From Orobanche coerulescens (Eukaryota; Streptophyta; Magnoliopsida; Lamiales; Orobanchaceae): a stretch of 64,000 nucleotides of DNA. The position numbers and the translations under genes were made by a program. Under the pieces are notes generated by a model. The model was given only the letters and a program-made list of their open reading frames with translations. It was not told the DNA's origin and ran no database searches. The stretch spans positions 36,533,501 through 36,597,500 of the forward strand of contig CM065804.1 in the NCBI GenBank assembly GCA_033398695.1, read 5' to 3'. This document shows positions 55,452 through 64,000 of the stretch, one piece after another. Within the stretch, counting starts at the first letter, position 1; each line of letters opens with the position of its first letter.

Positions 55452-55906
55452 AGAATTCAATCCTAATAATGCCAGATCACTGATCTTAATAACACCGGAT
55501 TGAACTTCCCGATTCGACTCGTGAAAGAGCGATGCGACACTCTATCACAATGAAAAAGAAACACTATATGATATGGAAAATTAAGTACAATGCTTTGTAT
55601 CTTTTTCGTACACAACTTAATAAAATAAACTTGCTTGAAGATGATAATAACTTGAGCTCAGAATGTATGCTTGATAGCTTGAAGTTGTGTGTCCATCCAT
55701 TCCAAATGTGATGGTATTTATAGGCATTTTGAGCCTTATAGCTGTTACTGATTTGTGGAGTTTAGCGTGCGCTAACTCTTATGCGTTGTGATAGGACGAC
55801 AAATGTAGACCTCCTAAAAACCCGGTCTAAAGAAGCTCAATATAAACCGACGTACCGATATCCGAGTAAAGGAGGAGAGACCTAGATGAATGGAGTCCGA
55901 TCTAGG

Positions 55907-56121
55907 GGCTTGGAGAAGAGTGTCCCGATCTAAGTGATCTCGCCGACCTATGGACTCAGATAAGAGTGTCACGACCTAAGGGGTCTCGCCGACCTATAGA
56001 CTCAGATAAGAGTGTCCCGACCTAAGGGGTCTCGCCGACCTCTGGACTCGGATAGAAGTGTCCCGACCTAAGGGGTCTCGCCGACCTCTGGACTCAGATA
56101 AGAGTGTCCCGACCTAAGGGG
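55907..56121 (+). repeat. 46-bp tandem repeat in the LTR of I
   Basis: About 4.7 copies of a 46-bp unit start at 55907, 55953, 55999, 56045 and 56091. Each carries AAGAGTGTCCCGACCTAAGG and most carry the imperfect dyad GGTCTCGCCGACC. It lies upstream of a TATA-like TATAAGT at 56371-56377. Confidence 0.9.
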
Positions 56122-56431
56122 CCCCTTATAATATGAACCGACCTGCCTAACCAGCACCCGGAGCTGGAAATCGCCGGGCTCATGAAGGTTGAGCTCTTGA
56201 AAAGATAGATTTTGACCTACCTAACAGAATCCCGGAAATTCAGGGGCTGGTAAACCGCAGTCCCCAAATCCCGGATATTGAGGGATGGGAAATTACAGCC
56301 TAAATCCCTAAATATCTGGGATCTTCCCTAAAATCAGGAAAAGATCTCAAGGACAGGCAGCCCTCCCTTCTATAAGTATGGGAGAAGCCTTCCTTCTAGA
56401 GGCCAAGGCATAATTATGAGATTACAATATT

Positions 56432-56510
56432 TTTTAGAGAGAGAAAGAAATATACACAAAGAGAGAGAGAGAGAGAAAGAAATATACACAGAGAGAGAGA
56501 GTGACACTTC
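56432..56510 (+). repeat. GA-rich microsatellite in the LTR of I
   Basis: Runs of GAGAGA alternate with two copies of GAAAGAAATATACACA. This lies in the transcribed leader downstream of the TATA box. Confidence 0.8.
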
Positions 56511-56586
56511 ACATATTCGGGTTTGCTCGGATAAACTTCTGAAATTAACCAGATTCTTGGTGACCGATCAGCTCGGTTACATCAAG

Positions 56587-56604
56587 TGGCGCCGTCTGTG
56601 GGAA
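56587..56604 (+). other. Primer binding site of element I
   Basis: TGGCGCCGTCTGTGGGAA lies two bases after the LTR end. This sequence is the usual primer site of plant Tat-type gypsy elements and differs from the TGGTATC sites of the other elements here. Confidence 0.85.
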
Positions 56605-56648
56605 CTGTGACATCGAGTCACTCTTTGAGTTGAGACGTGAGATCAAAA

Positions 56649-57227
56649 ATGGCGAAAGAAACAAACCAGAAGAAAGTTGGAGAGCTGATATCCCGAAATC
56701 TGGAAGAACAACTAGCAGCTGCAGGTGGAGAACCGATCTTGGAAATAACGCCTGTCACCCCTGGAGAAGAAGCTACACCCAGCACAATCACCTTGACAAA
56801 AGAAGACTCAGCCGACATAATTGCGAATGCAATTCAGAAGAGCCGGGAGGTTAAAAAACAAAAGATGCCTCGAAAAATAATACCTATCCTCTCGAAAGAG
56901 CCGAAGGAAATCGATCACCAGGAAGACCATGGGGAAAGCTATCAGGGGAAGGAGGAGCTAGCAGGGAGGTGCAGCGCGAGGTATATACCTTCCGAGGAAA
57001 TCTACCCCGGGAGGAAGTACTCCGTGGAAAGCCAGATCTGGAATCACACCGCAACCACTCCAAATAGAAAACCCAGAAGTCTGGTGATTAATCTACCCAA
57101 ACTCAACCAATCGAAAACAGAACCAAACATCACCGAGTTTTGCTGCTGTGATTCTTTGTTAAAACCGAGCTCACTGCTACTCACCGACCTCCAAATCGCA
57201 CCCTCAGTCCATAAAATACGAGCTTGA
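56649..57227 (+). pseudogene. gag: Gag N-terminus of element I
   Basis: The ATG at 56649 lies 62 bp after the primer site. The first 140 codons are hydrophilic, with KKVGELISRNLEEQLAAAGG, ITPVTPGEEATPSTITL and a basic REVKKQKMPRK stretch. This fits the N-terminal part of a Tat-type gag, but no conserved gag domain or zinc knuckle is reached. Coding quality fades after about 57060. The stop at 57225-57227 falls within a non-coding repeat. Gag would form the particle; this piece is a truncated remnant. Confidence 0.55.
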
Positions 57228-57310
57228 AATCGACTCCCTCAGCACAAGAAATTCGAGCTCGATTGCCACCCTCAGCCCTGAAATTTCAAGCCTGATACTG
57301 TTTCCCTCAA
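57201..57310 (+). repeat. 34-bp degenerate tandem repeat in element I
   Basis: Units beginning CCCTCAG (57201, 57236, 57269, 57304) carry A-rich centres and GAGCT or AAGCC words. The period is 33-35 bp. Confidence 0.65.
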
Positions 57311-57372
57311 ACCTGTAGACTCCGACCTCTCGAATACTAAGATATTCGGAGCGATCATCTCAAACAAAAAAC

Positions 57373-57575
57373 GCGTCACAACCCCAGTAGTGTAGCTTGG
57401 TGCCTCTGTTTACTATGGCCGGTTCGCTAGATCGCCGGACCATAGCTTGGTGCCTCTGTTTACTATGGCCGGAACTATGCTCTGCGTTCGCACGTCTGTT
57501 GGCTCGCGGTATCGGGATTCGGCCCCTTCCGCGGCCTCGTCCCCCTCTGCCACGCCCTCTCAAATTTCTTTCCAT
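57373..57575 (-). pseudogene. gag: Gag N-terminus of a second Tekay copy (J, left part)
   Basis: On the minus strand a Met is followed by RGRGRGGRGRGRGRIPIP and further basic residues, like the RGRGRGRGRGRR start of gag in element F. It lies about 450 bp inside the LTR at 58030, the expected distance for gag. A 50-bp tandem duplication (57393-57442 and from 57443, TAGCTTGGTGCC) falls in it. It is cut off near 57370 by element I, so only the first 70 codons remain. Confidence 0.65.
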
Positions 57576-58010
57576 ACTGAAAGAATCAATTTGTAATGAT
57601 AATCATAAGTACAGTTCATGATACCAATCAGAATTCATGCTAAGTTAATGGCAGTAAGAAATTACATATTCAAGAAAACAACAGAATGAGTTATCGTCAC
57701 TACGAGAGTCACACAAAATATCATATCGACGTTTGAGTCGAATGATTTCAATCATATAATCAATCCAGAATTTTATTTGAATCATCAATCAGATAATTCC
57801 TGCCACAAACCCTTAAAATGCCAAGATCAACAAGGAGATCTATTCAGAGATCAATATCATGTCAGTAATTTATTCATGGTTCATAAATTACGTACCGCAT
57901 TTGGCTCGTAGGATCAGGCGCTCGCACGGGTCACACGTGACACGAAGGTCTCTTGATACTAGTTCAATACACAAAGACTCAAAAGAAAGAAAACGACCTC
58001 TAGCAAATGC

Positions 58011-58024
58011 GCTCTCCGATACCA
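58011..58024 (-). other. Primer binding site beside the LTR of J
   Basis: On the minus strand TGGTATCGGAGAGC follows the LTR end (58030) after five bases. It shows that this LTR also acts as a 5' LTR for DNA on its left. Confidence 0.8.
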
Positions 58025-58029
58025 TCTCC

Positions 58030-60670
58030 TGTAACACCCCGATAAGGCGGCCATTAACCCCACACTGGGATCCACCAGGCGATAACCAAAGTACAGATTA
58101 AATACACACTACATGTGATACCGAACCACAAAACATGGTACTTACTCCGATCTGGAGTTTACAGCAGTATGGCCTACGGCCTTATTACACACAGGATCCA
58201 AAAACATAAGTATAATCCATATGGAGATGAAATATACCTTAAATAACAATACATTTGTTCAAACTTAAAATAAAGCGGAAAGATAACATTACACGGTACG
58301 AACATGACCGGACACGAAAGACTTGGGGCCCCCGAACTAGTATCCTTCGAACCATTCGTCATCACCTTGATCTTCCCGTGCCTTGCCTTTTCCTCGACCT
58401 AAAATACAACACAAGTATTTCGCCCAACACAGGGTCAGATATACATGATAAATGATTCTCAAGATATTATACAATTCACGTATATAAGATTTCAAGAATA
58501 ACGCCCCGACTAACGAACATACCCCTCGGGTGTATGAACGCTCAGGCACAAAACGTCGAACACATCCAAGTATAAAATAGACTGTGAAGGACTAAGATAG
58601 TACGGCTCGAGAGGGACATCACAGTACGCCCGATCCGAATATGTGTCAGTGCACATGTCCACCCCGTATACGGAATCCAGGATATACGTGGGACAATGTA
58701 CCTAATTAGCCTCAACGAACTACGTCTCGTGTGCACAGCCCTTCACGGAAAATATTCACGCATGACTATATATGTGCCCAGCTAAAAATCCTACACAATA
58801 TCCAATCGGAACGTAGATATGACTCCAGATATGTCACGATGCAACATGACAACGAATTCAATAATTCACAAAATCCGATTAAGGATCGAGGACTCACCGA
58901 AATGACAACAAGATCAACAATATCAAGGGTCCAAAAGTGACGAACTTGGGAATACAATCCCACGATGAAAACGGGACATCATTAAGAACAACCTCAAATC
59001 ACAAGACACAAGTTTATAAGTGTTTCATATACACGAAATGCATAGTCATCAAAAGAATCCACACATCATTATAACCAAGCAAGATAACTTGCCTCAATAC
59101 GGAGGCGTGTAAAGTCCTTCTTTGTCGAACGAACAGCCGGCCCTCGATTCAAAATCGGTTACTCGGACAATCAACCTTGAATGAAGTATATTTTACTCAA
59201 TAATACGTTCATATGATCATCTATACCAAACTTCAACGAGACAACATCCTAATTCTCATTTGAGTAGTTCAACTTTAAGATGTTGAGGGTTAACCTCATT
59301 CAATACCATTCTATTCTTACAATTGATTACAAGATGTTTACCAAATGTTTCTTTGGATTAAGATGTGTTAAACAATAATCTCCTACTCTTTAAACTAATC
59401 TAGAACATCAAAAGTAAAATGCACTTCAATCAATTACTTATGTTGAGTTAAGTAGTTATAATTCCATATTATGATCATGAAGACTACTTCAAGTTCAACA
59501 CCTTCCTTATAATCTTCTAGTTAACTTGGAGGTTCAAACATTACTCCTCTGGATTCACTTAGCTTAGGTTTAAGAAGGTGATTCCATTCTTCTAATGATC
59601 AACAAGGGTTTCTTAAAACATTTTATGGTAATTATTCCAATAAGTTATTTACATTATAATGAAACAAAGACTATTAGTATTCCATTGGTGTTATTAGTCC
59701 AGGAATAAGAGTTTGGTTTAACTAAACATGATCATCACCATTTAAGATACTAAGAACACAACATTACAAAACCCTTAATCATCATATTCATCATTAAGTT
59801 TGTTGGAAGCTTAACTATAAACATGTTTAGCTTGATTAATTCATCACTAGGTGGAGTATACTTAATCACTATCATTATAACTATGAGATTATAGGGTTAA
59901 AACGTATGACATACCTTCAGAATTGAAGAACAATACACCAAAACCACAGGAATACAATCTAAGCTTCAAGAATGACTCCAACTCCCAATCAACAAGCTCC
60001 AAAATCCAAATGTAAAGCTCAAACACAAGTTGGAAGAAGGTAATTTTGATCTAGGGATGAAGGGGGATGATTATATTGGTGAAAACTCAGAGTTTTGGTC
60101 GTGCAAAATGAAAGACACAAGTTGTCTTTTTATAACGGACAGTTCGTTACGTGCGTTATCACAAGAGGATAACGTCGTTATCGACTTTACGTACGCTACA
60201 CGGAAAGTGTTACGTACGTAAGCTAAGTCCAGAGGCTACTGGACTGAAATACGAACATCGTTACGTACGTTACCTATCGAAGCATTACGTACGTAATGTA
60301 GGTCAACTAGATTGCCTCCAAAAGATAAGATATTCGAATCTTGTCCGGCCCCACGCGCCGAAAGTTGAGATCGGATACGATTACACTGGTTACGTACGTA
60401 ACAAGTGCCCCTTTACGTACGTAAAGGACTTAAAATAACGTATGTTATGCTTGAGGATTAGCGTACGTTAGACTCAGGTTTAGTAGCTCAAAAATGTATT
60501 AATCTATGCGACGTTGAGAATCCAATTATACTGCGAGTGATCGTTATTATTATGTCTATTTATGATATATTCCAACATCAATAATAATACACAAATGCAA
60601 CAAGACTACAACAGTATTTGAATTATCCGAATGATACAACAGTAAGTAAGAATTTCCGTCGGATATTACA
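58030..60670 (-). mobile_element. LTR of Tekay element J
   Basis: It is 2641 bp, starting TGTAATATCCG (60670, minus strand) and ending GGGTGTTACA (58030). The U3 holds the TTACGTACGTAA array and TATAAAA box. The long AT-rich middle (58950-59900) has no gene. On its right is a pol gene and polypurine tract, on its left a primer site and gag. Confidence 0.9.
60128..60472 (-). promoter_or_regulatory. Palindrome array plus TATA box, LTR of J
   Basis: Copies or near copies of TTACGTACGTAA lie near 60147, 60184, 60207, 60259, 60283, 60387, 60411 and 60459. On the minus strand the nearest one (TTACGTGCGTTA-type, 60147-60158) is 12 bp upstream of TATAAAA (60128-60134). Confidence 0.75.
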
Positions 60671-60706
60671 TACTCCCCCCCTTAAAAGGGGTTTCGTCCT
60701 CGAAAC
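60671..60706 (-). other. Hairpin and polypurine tract of J
   Basis: On the minus strand the stop codon TAG overlaps GTTTCGAGGACGAAAC (60691-60706), a 6-bp stem. Then comes AAGGGGGGGAGTA, directly before the LTR. Confidence 0.85.
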
Positions 60707-61428
60707 TAAGGGGTAAACAATTCAGGATACCTCTCTTGAATGCTTCTCTCCGTCTCCCACGTGGCTTCCTCGACCCCGTGTCGTGACCACTGAACCTTCA
60801 GTAGGGGAATCGTCTTATTACGCAATTGTTTGATCCTCCTCTCAAGTATCCGTACGGGGCGCTCCTCATACGAATGATCCTCCGCTAAATTGATATCATC
60901 GAACTGAAGTACATGACTCGGATCAGCAACGTATTTCCTTAACTGGGAGACATGGAACACGTTATGAATCCGGCTCAGGGCTGGTGGTAAAGCCAGGCGG
61001 TAGGCTAAATCGCCTACTCGGTCCAAAACCTCAAACGGCCTGATATATCTCGGACTCAGCTTGCCTCTCTTCCCAAAACGAAAAACTCCTCGAGTAGGGG
61101 ACACCTTCATTAGTACATGGTCGCCGACCTCGAATTCAAGTGGTCGCCGGCGGTTGTCTGCGTAGGACTTCTGTCGGCTTTGAGCCGTCAACGAACGACT
61201 CCTAATCAGGGCGATCTTCTCACGGGCTGCTAACAACATATCGGGTTCCGTACCCAGGGTTTCAGATGGATCGTCCCAACACAGAGGGGATCTACAACGA
61301 CGGCCATACAATGCTTCATAAGGTGCCATCTGAATAGAAGTGTGCCAGCTATTATTATAAGTGAATTCCACCAAGGGTAGTTGGGCCTCCCAACCATCCT
61401 TCCAATCGAGAACGCACGCCCTCAGCAT
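60706..61428 (-). CDS. pol: Integrase C-terminus and chromodomain of J
   Basis: This is an open 240-codon segment. It begins in the integrase core ([33 protein letters not shown]), continues through the GPY/F-type arm ([52 protein letters not shown]) and ends in a chromodomain ([39 protein letters not shown]). The chromodomain and its final WE, YPELF motif are the Tekay/Del signature and would tether the intasome to modified histone H3. The segment belongs to the polyprotein starting beyond 64000. A frameshifted gap (61430-61557) separates it from the rest of integrase. Confidence 0.9.
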   Translation of the reverse strand: MLRACVLDWKDGWEAQLPLVEFTYNNSWHTSIQMAPYEALYGRRCRSPLCWDDPSETLGTEPDMLLAAREKIALIRSRSLTAQSRQKSYADNRRRPLEFEVGDHVLMKVSPTRGVFRFGKRGKLSPRYIRPFEVLDRVGDLAYRLALPPALSRIHNVFHVSQLRKYVADPSHVLQFDDINLAEDHSYEERPVRILERRIKQLRNKTIPLLKVQWSRHGVEEATWETERSIQERYPELFTP

Positions 61429-61557
61429 ATCCTCTAAAGTTTGGATAGTTCTCTCAGTCTGACCATCCGTCTGCGGGTGAAATCTTGTCTTTGAAGTTCA
61501 AATGCGTACCCATCGCACGATGAATCGCTTTCCAAAATGTGACACGAATCGCCACGA

Positions 61558-62025
61558 TCACGATACAATACTCTTAGGGGTACCATGTAACCTTACAATT
61601 TGTTTGATAAATAGTTGGGCCAATCTCTCGGGTCCCCAAGTATCTTTAATCTCTAGAAAGTGGGCTGATTTGGTCCAACGATCCACAATCACCCAAATCG
61701 TATTCATCCCTCGACGACTCGTCGGCAGGCTGGTAATAAAATCCATCGATATGTCCTCCCATTTCCACTCGGGGATCGAAAGCGGTTTCAGCAATCCTGC
61801 GGGTCGCTGGTGCTCAATCTTAACTTGTTGACAGGTTAAACACCTCGAAACGAATTCTGCAACTTCACGTTTCATACCTCCCCACCAATAATATTGTTTC
61901 AAATCCTTATACATTTTGCTAGACCCCGGGTGGATAGAGTACGGGGTAGCATGAGCTTCTTTCAGAATAGAATTCTTTAACTCATCATCAACGGGTACAC
62001 AAACTCGGTTTCTGAAGCGTATCAA
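61558..62025 (-). pseudogene. pol: Integrase N-terminus and core of J
   Basis: The HHCC zinc finger lies at about 61955-61840 ([28 protein letters not shown]). The core starts near 61760 (WEDISMDFITSLP) and continues through VIVDRWTKSAHFLEIKDTWG to HGTPKSIVS, where the frame breaks at 61558. The break lies in the expected SDRDGRF motif, altered to a word containing CGTGATCG; next to it one T is missing from a T run near 61535. A second break near 62080 separates this from RNase H by one extra base. Both look like small sequencing-type errors. Confidence 0.85.
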
Positions 62026-62071
62026 TCCATCCTCGTGTATTACAAAGCCAGGGGCTTTCCCTTGAGTTATT

Positions 62072-64000
62072 TCATCGCGAATCTCGAGATAAGAATGGGT
62101 CCGTAACTTGCTTCGATCTAATTATATCCTCAAGGGACGATGAAATCTCAAGTGTACAGAGTTGCCCTTGAATACGCTGTAACCAGACTTCAATTTCCGG
62201 CCTCACCAATTCTAACTGCAATACCCTCTGAGTTGTTAGGCGGGCAAGCATCTGCTCCTGTACTGTTTTACGACTCAAAGCGTCAGCAACTACATTTGCT
62301 TTGCCCGGATGATAAAGGATCTCGATATCATAGTCTTTGATGAGTTCTAGCCACCTTCTCTGCCTCATGTTTAACTCCTTCTGAGTAAAAATGTATTTCA
62401 AGCTCTTGTGATCCGTAAAAATCTGACAGGTAACTCCATACAGATAATGACGCCAGATTTTTAAAGCAAACACCACGGCTGCGAGTTCTAAATCATGGGT
62501 GGGGTAGTTGACCTCGTAAGGTCGTAGCTGTCTCGATGCATAGGAGATCACCTTCCCGTTTTGCATTAGTACACACCCAAGGCCCTGTTTAGATGCGTCG
62601 CTATACACTACAAACCCTTCCGTTCCTTTCGGTAGGACTAAAATAGGCGCCGAAATCAACCGACTCTTAAGTTCATCAAAGCTCTGCTGACATGCCTCTG
62701 ACCAAAAATACTTCTTATCCTTCCTCAACAAATTAGTCATTAGTTGGGCAATTTTGGAAAAACCCTCCACGAACCGTCGGTAATAACCTGCTAGTCCCAA
62801 GAAACTGCGTACTTCCTTAACGTTCTTTGGTGGTAACCAGTCTCGGATAGCTTCTGTCTTCTGCGGGTCTACTCGCACCCCATCAACTGATATCACATGT
62901 CCGAGAAAGATAACTTCATTCATCCAGAACTCACATTTAGAAAATTTTCCATAAAGCTGCTCTCGCCTTAACGCCTCGAGGACTAGATTGAGATGACGCT
63001 CGTGCTCTTCATGGTCACGAGAATAGATCAGAATATCGTCAATAAAAACGACTACAAAGCAATCCAGATAATTAATAAAGACTCGATTCATCAGCTCCAT
63101 GAATACTGCCGGTGCATTCGTCAGTCCAAAAGGCATCACTACGAATTCATAATGCCCATAGCGAGTACGAAAAGCGGTCTTCGAGATATCAGACTCACGA
63201 ATCCTCAACTGATGGTAACCAGACCTCAGGTCGATCTTAGAAAACACAGCAGCCCCTTGAAGCTGATCCAATAAATCATCAATACGCGGCAATGGGTATT
63301 TGTTCTTAATGGTTACCCAGTTCAGCTCACGATAATCAATACACAGACGTAGGGATCCGTCCTTCTTCCGTACAAATAGTACTGGTGCTCCCCAAGTGGA
63401 CGCGCTAGGTCTAATGTATCCCTTCTCGGTCAAATCCTCAAGTTGGCTCTTCAGCTCCTGCATCTCAGTCGGAGCCATACGATACGGTGCTTTTGAAAGA
63501 GGGGACGTACCAGGCTCTAACTCAATATTGAATTCTACATCACGATGCGGAGGTAAGCCTGGCAACTCATCTGGAAATACGTCTGGGTAGTCTCGGACTA
63601 CCGGAATATCGATCAATTCAACTGGTTGATCCATTGTCTTGGTCATGTAACACCAATAGCCAATACATCCTTGATTAAGCATTTTCACCGTTTTCATAGC
63701 GCTGATGATTCTCCCGGAACGGCTGGGATTATCACCCTGGAAGGTACACTCAATACCATCGTCAGATGTGACGGTCATTGTTCGCTTGCGGACACTAATT
63801 ATGGCATCATGACGGTCCATCCAATCGATACCCAAGATCACATCATCTTTAGGTAAATCGACCACAATTAAATTTGACAACCACTCACGGTCGTTCATTC
63901 GAATCGAGCAAATCCGAACTTCACGATTCCCAACAATTCTTCTACCATCGGGTAGACCAATTATATAAGGTTCACAATTGATAACATGCTCTAATTGCAA
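62072..64000 (-). CDS. pol: Protease, RT and RNase H of J (continues past the window)
   Basis: This is a 642-codon open segment cut by the window end. Residues 1-100 are the C-terminal part of the protease ([31 protein letters not shown]). The RT follows from [20 protein letters not shown], with [40 protein letters not shown] and the catalytic FIDDILIYS near 63030. RNase H includes [16 protein letters not shown] near 62600 and [12 protein letters not shown] near 62400, then the connection with [16 protein letters not shown]. All RT motifs look intact. This is the best preserved pol in the window. Confidence 0.95.
   Translation of the reverse strand: MQLEHVINCEPYIIGLPDGRRIVGNREVRICSIRMNDREWLSNLIVVDLPKDDVILGIDWMDRHDAIISVRKRTMTVTSDDGIECTFQGDNPSRSGRIISAMKTVKMLNQGCIGYWCYMTKTMDQPVELIDIPVVRDYPDVFPDELPGLPPHRDVEFNIELEPGTSPLSKAPYRMAPTEMQELKSQLEDLTEKGYIRPSASTWGAPVLFVRKKDGSLRLCIDYRELNWVTIKNKYPLPRIDDLLDQLQGAAVFSKIDLRSGYHQLRIRESDISKTAFRTRYGHYEFVVMPFGLTNAPAVFMELMNRVFINYLDCFVVVFIDDILIYSRDHEEHERHLNLVLEALRREQLYGKFSKCEFWMNEVIFLGHVISVDGVRVDPQKTEAIRDWLPPKNVKEVRSFLGLAGYYRRFVEGFSKIAQLMTNLLRKDKKYFWSEACQQSFDELKSRLISAPILVLPKGTEGFVVYSDASKQGLGCVLMQNGKVISYASRQLRPYEVNYPTHDLELAAVVFALKIWRHYLYGVTCQIFTDHKSLKYIFTQKELNMRQRRWLELIKDYDIEILYHPGKANVVADALSRKTVQEQMLARLTTQRVLQLELVRPEIEVWLQRIQGQLCTLEISSSLEDIIRSKQVTDPFLSRDSR

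Larger units (their letters stand above)
37640..55803 (-). mobile_element. Element H: copia LTR remnant split by element F
   Basis: The pieces at about 37640-37700 and 55457-55803 join across the AGAAT duplication into a sequence homologous to the D LTR: both have TCTAG, ACTAGA, AACCTCACT and then CTAATAATGCC, GATC, TAATAACACCG. H also has the same TATA box word (GGTATTTATAGG, 55713-55724). Upstream of it on the minus strand is one TTAGCGTGCGCTAA palindrome (55762-55775), where D has TTACGTACGTTA. Element I truncates H at 55804. Confidence 0.75.
55804..57345 (+). mobile_element. Element I: truncated Tat-type Ty3/gypsy
   Basis: It has an LTR of 781 bp (55804-56584, TGTAGACCTCC to TTACATCA), a primer binding site and a gag start, then non-coding repeats to about 57345 where Tekay DNA begins. 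No pol and no second LTR are present. The primer site and layout fit the Tat lineage. The right junction is not marked by a target duplication, so the truncation mechanism is unknown. Confidence 0.75.

Noticed and set aside
58950..59900. Possible host gene in the AT-rich middle of the J LTR
   Set aside because: No reading frame of note; both LTR borders are clear and the stretch belongs to the LTR.

Overview
The window is gene-poor plant DNA made almost entirely of LTR retrotransposons. The lineages point to a flowering plant, most likely a eudicot: Ty3/gypsy Tekay/Del-type chromoviruses, a Ty3/gypsy Tat-type element and Ty1/copia elements of the Sirevirus group, with Stowaway-like MITEs and a split plant RPA1-like gene. 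I cannot name the species. No tRNA, rRNA, CRISPR array or intact host gene was seen.

Elements are named A to J from left to right. A (1-2995) is two partial plus-strand LTRs with TATA boxes. An RPA1-like host gene starts at 4190 and resumes at 32288. Between these points lies a four-layer nest. Outer copia B (4443-32287, target duplication GTTAT) carries a gag-only Sirevirus-like fragment C in its left LTR (5045 to about 8590). Gag-only copia D (15293-31748, minus strand, TGAAG) sits in B's right LTR. Sirevirus E (18837-31120, minus strand, TGTAT) sits in an LTR of D. Target duplications at three levels give the order of events.

The RPA-like exons run from 32288 to 34745. AT-rich DNA with two Stowaway-like MITEs follows (36579-37146). 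A second nest starts near 37640. A copia LTR remnant H, related to D, was hit by Tekay chromovirus F (37701-55451, minus strand, AGAAT). One LTR of F was in turn hit by the non-coding element G (46850-54951, CTAAG). To the right are a truncated Tat-type element I (55804 to about 57345) and Tekay DNA J (57373-64000, minus strand), in which a single LTR has pol on one side and a primer binding site plus gag on the other. J continues past the window.

Nearly every coding region is broken by stops or frameshifts, so little here looks able to transpose alone. E and the Tekay copies are the most complete. G (no pol), C and D (gag only) look like non-autonomous partners.

The main observation is regulatory. 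LTRs of several unrelated families carry arrays of short CpG-rich palindromes just upstream of the TATA box. There are three versions: TTACGTACGTAA (A, D, J), TTAGCGCACGCTAA (F, H) and CTATCGGCCGATAG (G). The first two occur in both gypsy and copia elements. A second observation is technical: sibling LTRs of F and G differ mainly by small changes centred on CAG/CTG and CpG sites, which looks more like base-calling error at methylated sites than normal decay.
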